From Planctomycetota bacterium (lineage in GTDB: Bacteria > Planctomycetota > Phycisphaerae > WQYP01), in contig JAKBAC010000024.1 of assembly GCA_021809365.1 (NCBI GenBank), positions 1-32,084 on the forward strand: 32,084 nucleotides of DNA, in the 5' to 3' direction. Under the pieces are notes generated by a model. It worked only from the letters and a program-made list of their open reading frames with translations, did no database searches and was not told where the DNA came from. A program made the position numbers and the translations under genes. Shown here one piece after another: positions 17,886-25,787 of this stretch (within the stretch, counting starts at the first letter, position 1; the number at the start of each line of letters is the position of its first letter).

Positions 17886-17969
17886 CAGTCAATGGAGACA
17901 CTCTATCGCGCCAGAATGAACTACGCGACTGCGCTGGCATTATACGCCGCTGAAAACAAGAAGGGGCGT

Positions 17970-18368
17970 TTAGCCAATCAGCCAATCTTCCAAGCGTAGC
18001 CCAGATACCAACGAGAAGTGTTTTTGATTGTGCGTCACGACTGTGTAATTATACTGCAACGCCGTACAGGCGATCAGCAGGTCGATGGTGGGAACCTTAA
18101 CGCCGCCGCGTTGCAACCCCGCGCGAATTTTGCCCGTGCGGCGCGCGATTTGGCAGTCTATTTCCAGCGTGGTGACATCACGGAGCATGGCGGCTAGCCC
18201 TTGTTCCCGTTTTTCCGGCTTCTCGGCAACAAAAACCCATGCATATAGCTCAGCAACCGACAGAATGGAAATATACAACCCACCGCTGTGCTGCATGAAC
18301 CGGCCAAACACGCCGGCCTCACCGCGCAAAAATGCGGATGCGGTGTCCGTGTCCAGGAGGAAACTCAT
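17970..18368 (-). CDS. vapC: VapC-like PIN-domain toxin
   Basis: PIN-domain ribonuclease of a type II toxin-antitoxin module, 132 residues. The acidic active-site residues are in place: D6 (MSFLLDTDTA), E40 (ISILSVAELYAW) and D96 (KVPTIDLLIA), with the C-terminal THNQKHF segment where many VapC proteins carry Asn or Asp. Such toxins cut tRNA or rRNA. The ATG overlaps the stop codon of the upstream antitoxin gene in an ATGA arrangement, so translation is coupled. Nothing looks truncated. Confidence 0.88.
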   Translation of the reverse strand: MSFLLDTDTASAFLRGEAGVFGRFMQHSGGLYISILSVAELYAWVFVAEKPEKREQGLAAMLRDVTTLEIDCQIARRTGKIRAGLQRGGVKVPTIDLLIACTALQYNYTVVTHNQKHFSLVSGLRLEDWLIG

Positions 18369-18601
18369 CGGCAGTGCCTCCGGCTGTCAGCCCGACTTGC
18401 GTACGTACTGGCAATAAACGGATCGAGTTTCTTCGCGTCCCTCCGCCATGAGCCGAAGGCTTTTCGTAACCCTTCGCCATCCGGTGTTGCCGATTGCACT
18501 AAAACGGAGACGCGCTGCCCGTTGCCCAACTTCGGCGCATTTTCAAGTTCGATGATCTTTCCGTGAATAACGCCCTTCAATATCTGTGTTCCGATCGTCA
18601 C
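18365..18601 (-). CDS. Antitoxin of the VapBC-type module
   Basis: The likely start is the GTG at 18601, because GAGG lies six bases upstream; the longer reading frame to 18640 runs into a palindrome and has no ribosome binding site. The 79-residue product begins with a short beta segment typical of planctomycete/cyanobacterial antitoxins (QILKGVIHGKIIELENAPKL, then GQRVSVLVQ). It continues with a basic, flexible C-terminus (KAFGSWRRDAKKLDPF) likely to wrap the toxin. It overlaps vapC by 4 bases. No close VapB DNA-binding motif could be named, but position, size and coupling make an antitoxin the best reading. The palindrome at 18624-18669 is a candidate operator. Confidence 0.75.
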   Translation of the reverse strand: MTIGTQILKGVIHGKIIELENAPKLGNGQRVSVLVQSATPDGEGLRKAFGSWRRDAKKLDPFIASTYASRADSRRHCR

Positions 18602-18623
18602 AATGCACCTCTTCAAGAAGCTC

Positions 18624-18669
18624 CTAGTACCCTGTTCCACCCATAATTATGGGTGGAACAGGGCACTAG
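18624..18669. repeat. 46-bp near-perfect palindrome upstream of the toxin-antitoxin genes
   Basis: The two arms, CCCTGTTCCACCCATAA and its exact complement, meet without a loop at 18646/18647, giving 34 perfect bases (18630-18663). The symmetry continues outward to CTAG on both sides with one mismatch (18629 against 18664). It ends 23 bp before the antitoxin GTG. It could be a dimer-binding operator, or a cruciform or MITE remnant. Confidence 0.85.
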
Positions 18670-18822
18670 CGGCGGGCGCAACCGCCACCAATTCATTAAT
18701 TTTACCCGATCCCAGGAAGATTTGGAATATGTTTCAGACGCATCGATGGCTGAGGGCGTGGCAATAAACCCGAACCAGAGTGCGGGGTGCGAGTTTTCAG
18801 GTGTCAAACAACAGGGCACTAG
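18657..18822. repeat. 13-bp direct repeats flanking a 140-bp segment
   Basis: AACAGGGCACTAG occurs at 18657-18669 (the right arm of the palindrome) and again at 18810-18822. The DNA between has no recognisable gene. Confidence 0.7.
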
Positions 18823-19127
18823 ATTCGTTACACCGTTGGTGGGGGCCTGTTTCGCCTTTTCCAGATTACGCCCGCGGCAATTATCTGAATAAACGCCAAC
18901 GCCAGATTCGTCACCCCGAGTTCCCTGCTGGTCTTCATCCAACGCCAGTTTTGAGTGCTCATGATAATCCGGTGCCCTCGCGCCCAGAGAATTGATGCAG
19001 TGTTCGCCGCCACAATCGCATTCAACGACCATGGGATTCCTCCCATGGCTGCGGTTAACCCAAGGCGCTTTAGTTTTCCCTTTAATCGGTCTTTTTCGTC
19101 CCTATGACGTCTTGGGAATGGACGATT
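18670..19127. other. Spacer with no confident gene
   Basis: Apart from the second copy of the 13-bp repeat and an inverted repeat at 19029-19048 (CCATGGGA, spacer TTCC, TCCCATGG), I see nothing firm. On the minus strand a 139-codon frame (19032 down to 18613) has an ideal GGAGG six bases before its ATG. Its product is rich in Cys, Trp and Pro with no domain and it runs through the palindrome, so I do not call it a gene. A second minus frame (19046-18828) encodes a short hydrophobic stretch, NLALAFIQIIAAGVIW, with basic residues after it; it is also unproven. Confidence 0.5.
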
Positions 19128-19490
19128 TTACTTTTTGGCCCATGCTCTTTTAAGTGTTTCCGCAATTATTTTCGCCATGAACGCCTGTCCCTTCACATCC
19201 GGATGTACGCCGTCCGCCTGCAGCAGCGCGGGCTGGCCCAGCATCCAGAAGTGGATGTTGGTCACCGGCAGATGAAGTGTTCCGGCCACTTTGAGGATGT
19301 CGGGAATAACGCCGAAGAACAGGTTTTCCTCGTTAATGCCCTAATTGCCGCCCCGACTCACCGGTGGCGGCAGGCAGACAAAAATCCGCGGCTTGGTCGG
19401 CAGTGATTCAAACCGCTTCACCATGGCGATGTAATCCACTGGAAATTCTTTGGCATTTTTCCAGTTCCATGGCTTTAAGTCGCGCTGTCG
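19128..19490 (-). pseudogene. SGNH/GDSL-type esterase fragment with a nonsense mutation
   Basis: Minus-strand translation from about 19475 gives DLKPWNWKNAKEFPVDYIAM, then LPTKPRIFVCLPPPV and SRGGN, an in-frame TAG at 19341-19343, and continues in the same frame with GINEENLFFGVIPDIL to DGVHPDVKGQAFMAKIIAETL and a TAA at 19128-19130. This is the C-terminal half of an SGNH hydrolase of the carbohydrate-esterase kind. The catalytic Asp-His pair is in DGVHP. The stop replaces a residue that is usually Tyr in this motif (GNYGI). The N-terminal half with the catalytic serine is missing: homology ends right at the end of the neighbouring aminotransferase gene. It is thus both truncated and interrupted. 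Confidence 0.82.
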
Positions 19491-19497
19491 CGGAAAA

Positions 19498-20703
19498 TTA
19501 CGGCGTGAGAATTTTTTGCAGCCGGTCGAGACCTTTATCAATCTGTTCCATGCTTGTGGCGAAGCTCAGGCGGACATGATCCGGGAACCCGAAATCATTG
19601 CCCGGCACCAGCGCGACGTATGCTTCATCAAGCACAATTCGGCAAAATTCGACGGCATCCTTGGGGCTGGCACCGGTTTTACCCAACGGCCTGCCCAACG
19701 CGCCGGCGATGCTGGGAAATGCATAAAACGCACCCGTCGGCCGCACACATTTGAAGCCCGGTAGCGCATTAAGCCGTTGCCAGATGTGCGCTCCACGCAC
19801 TTCAAAGGCCTGCCGCATTTTTTCCACTTCCGTTTCCATGGCCGGATTATTCAACGCCTCAACAATTGCGGGCATGCAGAAACTGGTGATATTGCTGGTC
19901 ATCTGGCTTTGGAGTTTATTCATGGCATCCACCAGTTGCCGGGGGCCGCCGGTGTAGCCGATGCGCCAGCCGGTCATGGCATAAGTTTTGCTCAGGCAGT
20001 TACACGTTACCGTGCGGTCTTTCCAGGTGTTCCAGTCAATGGCTGCCCAGGAGCAGGTTTTCTGATCGCCAAACAGCAGGCGTTCATAGATTTCATCACT
20101 GCACACCCAGATATTGCCATGCGGTTTGATAACTTCCGCCAGGGCGGCGAGTTCCGCGGGAGAATATGTATGACCGCCGGGATTGCTGGGGGAGTTGATG
20201 ATGAACATTTTTGTTTGTGGTGTGATGGCGGCGGCAAGCTGGCGGGGCGTAATCTTAAATTCATGGCCCGGCTCTCCACGCACAATCACGGGCACGCCAC
20301 CGGCAAGTTTGACCATTTCCGGATAGCTAACCCAATAAGGAGCGGGAATGACAACTTCATCACCGGGGTTCAAAATTGCCATGAACGCCAGATAAAGCGA
20401 ATGCTTTCCACCAACGGAGACGATAATCTGTTCCGGCGGATAAGGCAGTTTGTTTTGCCGGGCGAATTTTTCGGCAATAGCCTTGCGGGCGTCCGGAGTT
20501 CCGGCGGTGGGTTCATATTTGGTTTTCCCGGCGCGCAAAGCGGTAATCGCGGCCTCCTTAATGGCGGCGGGAGTATCAAAATCCGGTTCCCCGGCCCCGA
20601 AACTCACGACATCAACTCCCTGTTTTTTCAGGGCATTGGCACGGGCGGTAACGGCAAGGGTGATGGACTCGGCGATCTGATCCAGACGTAAGGCTAATTG
20701 CAT
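19498..20703 (-). CDS. PLP-dependent aminotransferase, class I (aspartate aminotransferase-like)
   Basis: A class I/II fold-type I aminotransferase of 401 residues. The PLP lysine is K239 in LSKTYAMTGWRIGY. The substrate-carboxylate and cofactor segments GAGEPDFDTP, YEPTAGTPDARKAIA, NSPSNPGG and CSDEIYERL are intact, and the C-terminal arginine region reads HVRLSFATS. These match the subgroup I-gamma aspartate aminotransferases (Thermus/Bacillus type), some of which also use prephenate; substrate range cannot be fixed here. AAAGGA precedes the ATG by about nine bases. No biosynthetic partners adjoin it; the downstream side abuts the esterase remnant. Confidence 0.93.
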   Translation of the reverse strand: MQLALRLDQIAESITLAVTARANALKKQGVDVVSFGAGEPDFDTPAAIKEAAITALRAGKTKYEPTAGTPDARKAIAEKFARQNKLPYPPEQIIVSVGGKHSLYLAFMAILNPGDEVVIPAPYWVSYPEMVKLAGGVPVIVRGEPGHEFKITPRQLAAAITPQTKMFIINSPSNPGGHTYSPAELAALAEVIKPHGNIWVCSDEIYERLLFGDQKTCSWAAIDWNTWKDRTVTCNCLSKTYAMTGWRIGYTGGPRQLVDAMNKLQSQMTSNITSFCMPAIVEALNNPAMETEVEKMRQAFEVRGAHIWQRLNALPGFKCVRPTGAFYAFPSIAGALGRPLGKTGASPKDAVEFCRIVLDEAYVALVPGNDFGFPDHVRLSFATSMEQIDKGLDRLQKILTP

Positions 20704-20890
20704 GTATAAAATCCTTTCTATTCCGTGATTGTATCACATTTCACGACGCGGCCAATCCTTTGCTTCCTTATATTTTCAGCGCGCAAAACTTTGTGATCCG
20801 CAAGGCCGCTGCCCGACGCGAACCCCGCATTCAATGGATGACAGCCACGAATGCCCTATATATCCATGCGTATTGGAAAGAACATGCTTT

Positions 20891-21763
20891 TTAACCCACT
20901 CGTTGGCCTGAAGAGCCGTTAAAATAGGCATAAAGTTCATTACGCCCGCCAACGCCATGGCGGCGATACAGCTCCTTCAAATAGTCCTGCACCGTATAGG
21001 CGCTGAGTCTCAGCTTATACGCAATTTGTTTGGCACTGCGGCCTTCCAGAAATAGATCCAACACTTCCTGAAGTCGCGGCGATAATCCCGGGTCGTTCTC
21101 ACTTCGCACTTTCGCGCCGGCTTGCGTGGCCACGTCAACCGTAAACACATCGAGAAGCGCCAAATCCCTGCGCTGAAACGGCCCATCTTCCCATCGGCGG
21201 CACATGGCGATGCTGTGCAAAAACTTTGGTGCCACGTTCTGCCGCCGGCGGAAGGCGGCACCATTGACATCGCTGCTGTTCCGCCGGCCCGTTCCGGAAT
21301 CGCTGAAGGCGCGGTTGCCAGCCACGGCTGCACGCAGGCCACTGGCTCGGTGGCTTTCCGGGGCATCCGCGCGGGTACCGTAACCCAGTAAATTGACGTT
21401 GGCTTCGCCTTTGGGTGCTGTGCAACGGCATAGTTCTTCAAATACATCCGCATGGCGCATGCCCGGAATGCTATGCGCTGAAATCCAGCGGCACGGCCTG
21501 GTTGGATGAGGCAGGGGCCGCGGTGGCGGCAGATAAACATCCAGTACCAAATCCCAAATTGGAACCTGTCGGGCGACAGGCTTGGGCGCTACCGCGTAAA
21601 TCGCCCGTCTTGCACCCACTACCCCACACACGCCCTCCAACAACGCCCGGGACCGCAATGTCGCATGACGGGCCATGCCCCCAATCTCGGCCACGAGTCG
21701 CAACATTAATCGCACGTCGTCAATGCGCAGCATATCAACCGCTGACATATCGCACCATCCCAT
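20891..21763 (-). CDS. LuxR-type transcriptional regulator (helix-turn-helix at C-terminus)
   Basis: A protein of 290 residues. The last 65 form a GerE/LuxR helix-turn-helix: LSPRLQEVLDLFLEGRSAKQ, then IAYKLRLSAYTVQDYLKELY and RRHGVGGRNELYAYF. The N-terminal 200 residues include a helix opening (VRLMLRLVAEIGGMARHA) and a segment PFQRRDLALLDVF typical of the sensor domains that precede this helix-turn-helix in planctomycetes. The middle (about 85-190) is of low quality and rich in Arg and Pro; a frameshift pair there cannot be excluded. No receiver domain is seen, so it is a solo LuxR. Likely a DNA-binding regulator of nearby or distant genes. Confidence 0.75.
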   Translation of the reverse strand: MGWCDMSAVDMLRIDDVRLMLRLVAEIGGMARHATLRSRALLEGVCGVVGARRAIYAVAPKPVARQVPIWDLVLDVYLPPPRPLPHPTRPCRWISAHSIPGMRHADVFEELCRCTAPKGEANVNLLGYGTRADAPESHRASGLRAAVAGNRAFSDSGTGRRNSSDVNGAAFRRRQNVAPKFLHSIAMCRRWEDGPFQRRDLALLDVFTVDVATQAGAKVRSENDPGLSPRLQEVLDLFLEGRSAKQIAYKLRLSAYTVQDYLKELYRRHGVGGRNELYAYFNGSSGQRVG

Positions 21764-22489
21764 CTTGCGCTGGCCAAGACCCCTGTCCTTACGGCCTGCC
21801 CAGCCCTCTGACTTCCAATTTGATTCACAGCCCCGGCGGCTCCAACCAAACTTTCGCCGCTATCATCAACGGCATATTTTGCACAAAAAAGAAAAACCTG
21901 CGGCACGAACCTGCTGATATTAAAACATCTACACGTTCCGAAATCAAGCGTCCTAAATACACGCTGACCATGCCCCCGGTGATGTCGCACCACGTATTTT
22001 GTCGCTCCAAAAATCGCGCATACTCCCATTTCAGATACTTCCGGGGCAAATTATTCACGCCATTGCTCCATCGCAATCGTGCCGACACCTTAAACATACC
22101 GTGGACCAATCGCCGGTGCTATAGGTAATTCTACCTATAGCGACCCGCCTGATAGCCATGGAAGCACGGATTTTTTGGCTTTTCAACATACATGCGGTGC
22201 GATGAGATGGAATTTATTCCAACCATGTTACCCCATTAACATGTATGCAGATCGTCGCTCATGTGAAGTTCTACACCTGTCTGATTCGGAACCTTGTAAC
22301 TCTTTACTTAACAGGCATTTACGTCAACCTGGTGCCCATCAAACGTCAGCCCTGCGCACCCGATAGCCCCTCTGCCCGTGGCATAACCGCAAACAGCCAA
22401 AATCCCCACATGAACCAGCCATTTACATTTCTGAATAACCTTGCTGTGAGGTGAATTGGAGTTTCGCTGCCACCGACGGCAGGCAGTGC
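21764..22489. other. Long spacer between two LuxR-type genes
   Basis: No gene is supported in this 726-bp region. It holds the perfect inverted repeat at 22118-22141 and a smaller one, TGGAAT-TT-ATTCCA, near 22209-22222. The start region of the left LuxR gene is at its left edge, so the promoter of that gene should lie here. Confidence 0.5.
22118..22141. promoter_or_regulatory. Perfect 10+4+10 inverted repeat, candidate operator
   Basis: GCTATAGGTA and TACCTATAGC flank ATTC. A 24-bp dyad of this size and AT-content fits a site for a dimeric regulator such as a LuxR-type protein. It lies about 355 bp upstream of the start of the left LuxR gene (21763) and downstream of the right one. Confidence 0.5.
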
Positions 22490-23581
22490 TTAAGACACCG
22501 GCCCAAATGAGGAAGCGAGACAACTGCACGCAATGCGGCAGGCGGCCGTTCGGTTGGGCGCGTTAACTGCCTTCAGGATGGCTTCCAGATGCCTCCGTAC
22601 GGTGTGCTCGCTGATGCCCAAAATACGGGCAATGTCGCTATTGGATCGGCCATAGGCCACATGCAGCAACACTTCCGCCTGGCGTGGCGACAGCCCCAGC
22701 GATTCCAGAGGCACTGCGGAGGTGATGGTTGTGGATTCCGCCAGCAGCAGCATCCGGCCAAGTTCCGGCGAACATACCAGGCGTATGTGCAGCCGTTCTG
22801 CTCCAAGCTGCTTGACCAATACAGCATTCCGCGCCGCCAGACCGGTAGTTGCAGTTTCCAGGCTGCGCAACCACGCGGTAATTTCATCGGGCAGCGTCAA
22901 AGCACGCCGGGCCGGTCCCGGAAAATATTTGCCCAGCCAGAATCGGGCCTTATCCGTCCACGATTCAACCTTGCTGAATCCGTTGAGCACCACAATACCC
23001 TCTGAAATGTTTTGCAACATGCCGTGGCACATTTTCAGTTTGGATTGTAACCGGTGAACATGCCGTAACGACTCAAACGCCCCCGTGAAATGCGGACCGA
23101 GAATATTGAGTATCGCCCGGTCGCGCTCGGTAAATGCCGCAAAATGTCGATTAAACACCATCGCTTTGATGACCCCGCCGCGGCTTGGCAGCGGCAGCGC
23201 CATGTGGTACTCAATACTGAGTTTCTTAAAGAGTTCCTGATACAAGCCCGAGTCGTGGAATTCACGTTGAGAAATAAAATCGCTGATTTGACGGGCGGAC
23301 ATGTCTCCGGTCGCCCGGTGGTTAACAAGCAATGGGTGGACGCTGGAAAATCTGTCGACCACCCGGTTTATAAGATCGGCGTCCAAATCGTCAGGGTCGA
23401 GATAACTGGACGTCGTACCTGTCGCCAGGTTTACCTCGTTATATCCAGTAGCGTCAGAACTCAGCAGCTTGGCCACGCGCCGCAGCGCCAGCTTGATAAT
23501 GTCCTCGCGAGTCCTGGCCCGTCGAATATCGCCGAGAATATCAATAACCGCGTGCATATCTTCATTTGTAAGTAGTTCCAT
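22490..23581 (-). CDS. LuxR-type regulator with an N-terminal GAF-like sensor domain
   Basis: A protein of 363 residues from the ATG at 23581, chosen over 23614 because AAGGG precedes it. Residues 1-190 form a GAF-like region (AVIDILGDIRRARTREDIIK onward, with MALPLPSRGGVIKAMVFNR and FTERDRAILNILGPHFTGAF), the usual sensor in this group. A linker with a PAS-like stretch (NISEGIVVLNGFSKVESW) follows. The C-terminal helix-turn-helix lies around residues 296-352 (LGLSPRQAEVLLHVAYGRSN, then SDIARILGISEHTVRRHLEA). No receiver domain is present. The ligand is unknown. It resembles the neighbouring left LuxR gene in layout but not closely in sequence, so a recent duplication is unlikely. Confidence 0.85.
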   Translation of the reverse strand: MELLTNEDMHAVIDILGDIRRARTREDIIKLALRRVAKLLSSDATGYNEVNLATGTTSSYLDPDDLDADLINRVVDRFSSVHPLLVNHRATGDMSARQISDFISQREFHDSGLYQELFKKLSIEYHMALPLPSRGGVIKAMVFNRHFAAFTERDRAILNILGPHFTGAFESLRHVHRLQSKLKMCHGMLQNISEGIVVLNGFSKVESWTDKARFWLGKYFPGPARRALTLPDEITAWLRSLETATTGLAARNAVLVKQLGAERLHIRLVCSPELGRMLLLAESTTITSAVPLESLGLSPRQAEVLLHVAYGRSNSDIARILGISEHTVRRHLEAILKAVNAPNRTAACRIACSCLASSFGPVS

Positions 23582-24183
23582 AATTCCCTTCCCGTCGCCG
23601 CGGCGACTGCTCAAGTGTTGAGAGATCGTCCGTTCGGACGTACCACTGCCACGAACTTATTTCCACCCTCTCAAATTTTTATCGTTTCCAACGCCGGTAA
23701 GTCTACCCTAGCGGCCCCGGCTTTGCCAACTGTGACGGCGGCGGTCGCCGCAGAGCAGGCGATCAGGAGAAAGTTGAGCAGTAGAGAAAATGCGGATGGC
23801 CTGAATGGCTGGGGGAGCGGAGGTTTTCGGTTACAGGGAATTTGGCAATCTCCGCAGAAAAATCTGAGGAACGGGGAGGATGAAAATATGATTCTGCCTT
23901 CGAATGCAATAAATTTTAAGACAGCGCAGCATTGCGTCTGTTCCGCTGATCCCAATTTCTACTCATTACTCATTGCACATCGAGCGAAGCGCCCACCCCC
24001 CCCCCCCAATTTTGGGGACCCCAAAATTGGGGAATTGCGGAAGGGAAATAGAAGCGTAGAGTATTTATCAGTTGTCGCATTACCGCCGGTTGTTGCCGGC
24101 GGAATCCGGTTCCTTGCGGGGCTGGAACTCGTGCTGGCATGAGACGGCAGCGTAAGCCAAGCATACCATGAGGTAACCATGCC
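23582..24183. other. Gene-poor spacer with repeat remnants, a C12 tract and a hairpin
   Basis: A plus-strand frame of 175 codons (23615-24142) crosses the spacer but has no domain, passes through the C12 tract and is judged non-coding. A block at about 23737-23787 with GCAGAGCAGG and AGTTGAGCAGTAGAG resembles the block at 886-936. TCTACTCATTACTCATTGC (near 23957-23975) is of the same low-complexity kind. A poly-C and hairpin element lies at 23996-24032. Confidence 0.55.
23996..24032. repeat. C12 tract leading into a perfect 14-bp hairpin
   Basis: Twelve consecutive C (23996-24007) run into CCCCAATTTTGGGG (24004-24017), a single A, and CCCCAAAATTGGGG (24019-24032). The two arms are exact complements. 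The first AATT-containing arm is itself partly self-complementary. It has no U-tract, so it is not a standard terminator. Confidence 0.8.
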
Positions 24184-25332
24184 GTGATCGCGGAGCGGTC
24201 TGTGAGCGAAGATGCAAGCTTGGAATCCAAGATGCAACCGACGTTAGGGGTCAGCACTATTCCCTTGCGAGAGTTGGCCCGGCAACCACAAGAGGCCGTC
24301 GCCGCGCTGATATTCCATGTTGCCGCCGTTGATCTCAGCGCCGCCCTTGAAGCCAACCACCGCCAGGGATTCGCCAACCTCGGCATGGATATTCATCGGC
24401 TTGCGTGGGCTGTGGCCCACAACATCAAGGCTGCCCCGGGCATCCAGCCCGCACGCGCTGATGCCCGCCCACCCGGCAAACCTCATTTCCACCCGAATAT
24501 GATTTTCGATGATTATTGGCGGTTACTTAACCGGCCCGTTGACCGCGCAGGTGGGTTATATCCATCAAACCTGTTGGCTGAACTCGCCTTGTCCGTTGGC
24601 TGCGAACAGCGCGCTGATTGGCAGCCCTCTGCGGCCATCCCTGTTAATGCTGGCTTAGCTGCGCAAAATTTCTCGAATATTTTCTCGGCACACCATGCCT
24701 TTGTGTGCGGTTTCATTTACCGTAAATTCGGTCGGCGGGCGGGCGAGCCGGATGAAATCGTCCATGACGGCTGGGCTCGGCTTTATCGGCAATATTGGAG
24801 TACGGTTGCCGGCAGGCGTTTCCGTGGCTGGAGCCGCATTGCCACCTTGGCCTGCTGCGCCGCCTCCGGAATCGCCGTCGACAATTTGCGGCGCATCCGC
24901 CACCAGGACGCCGGCGATTCACCCGGTGGGAACGTCGGTAGGATGTCAATGCCATCCCGGCGACGCAGAGATCGGCAAGGGATCGGTGATACGTTTAGCG
25001 ACTCTGACGGCGAGTCTCATGATGCTATCCCCGATTCCACATCTATTGCACCGACGGTCCGGAGCAAAATCATGCCTCTTGAACAGATCGGCGTGGTTGT
25101 CGATCCTTCCGCCGCCATACAATTTGAGGAACTCGAACATATCATTACCAAATGCATCGAAAACCTCCCGCCCCGCCAGAAACTCGTGGCCACTCTTGCC
25201 TGGTGCGGGCAAGTTCGGCAAGCCGAGATTGCCGCCCGCCTTGGATGTACCGACGAAAATGTCAGCATGTTGCTCAAACATGCGAGGGAAAAGGTGCGTT
25301 TGGCCATTACCGCGCGTGGCGTCCTGAGCTAG
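24184..25332 (+). CDS. ECF-like RNA polymerase sigma factor with long extra regions
   Basis: Sigma region 2 is recognised at about residues 165-240 (FVCGFIYRKFGRRAGEPDEI, then VHDGWARLYRQ, FRGWSRIATLA and AVDNLRRIRHQ). Region 4 lies at about 316-373 (CIENLPPRQKLVATLAW, then QAEIAARLGCTDENVSMLLK). It differs from ordinary ECF factors of about 180-200 residues. It has about 160 extra N-terminal residues of unknown kind, and the linker between regions 2 and 4 is about 75 residues of Arg/Ser/Asp-rich, disordered-looking sequence. The start is a GTG with GAGG about ten bases upstream. The genes downstream on the same strand are its possible targets, but no shared promoter was established. Confidence 0.75.
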   Translation: MIAERSVSEDASLESKMQPTLGVSTIPLRELARQPQEAVAALIFHVAAVDLSAALEANHRQGFANLGMDIHRLAWAVAHNIKAAPGIQPARADARPPGKPHFHPNMIFDDYWRLLNRPVDRAGGLYPSNLLAELALSVGCEQRADWQPSAAIPVNAGLAAQNFSNIFSAHHAFVCGFIYRKFGRRAGEPDEIVHDGWARLYRQYWSTVAGRRFRGWSRIATLACCAASGIAVDNLRRIRHQDAGDSPGGNVGRMSMPSRRRRDRQGIGDTFSDSDGESHDAIPDSTSIAPTVRSKIMPLEQIGVVVDPSAAIQFEELEHIITKCIENLPPRQKLVATLAWCGQVRQAEIAARLGCTDENVSMLLKHAREKVRLAITARGVLS

Positions 25333-25787
25333 TGCCGAAGGGCGTCCAGGCCGCGGCATTTTGTTTGCAACGAATTATGCAATTTCATATGGCGTGAAAT
25401 GCTTGGCCGTTTTGCAGTCAAAGACAGATATATTCGCCAGCGCGACTGCTTCGGTAATAACCCTCGTGCCGTTGCGGTGTACCGCATAAAAGTCGTTATC
25501 AACCGCCATTCCGGCGTAACGGGCCCAATTACGGCCCTTCTCCAACGACGCCCTGCCAAAGACACTCTGGCGGTCACACGCAAGCCAACGGGAAGAGTCA
25601 GTCGTATCGCGGTGCCAACCCTGCCCTACAATTAACTTCGCCGGCTTTCCAGCGACCAAAACCATTGATCATTGCTGCTGCCGGGTGCTGGCACGGTGCG
25701 ATCCGGCTGCGGCCCCCGGAGGCGTTTTGAGTCAAACTCCGGAAACGCGACGAAACTGCAACATTCACAAATGGCGAAGGAAGCACT
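25333..25787. other. Spacer without a confident gene
   Basis: A minus-strand frame of 96 codons (25665-25375; product starts MVLVAGKPAKLIVGQGW) is the only protein-like candidate. It has no Shine-Dalgarno and no family I recognise, so I leave it uncalled. A promoter for the plus-strand genes that follow may lie here. Confidence 0.4.

Noticed and set aside
19777..20691. 304-codon reading frame on the plus strand
   Set aside because: Fully antisense to the aminotransferase gene, which has all family motifs; no ribosome site or domain.
23615..24142. 175-codon plus-strand frame in the spacer
   Set aside because: It crosses a C12 tract, a hairpin and low-complexity repeats, and the product has no recognisable domain or start signal.
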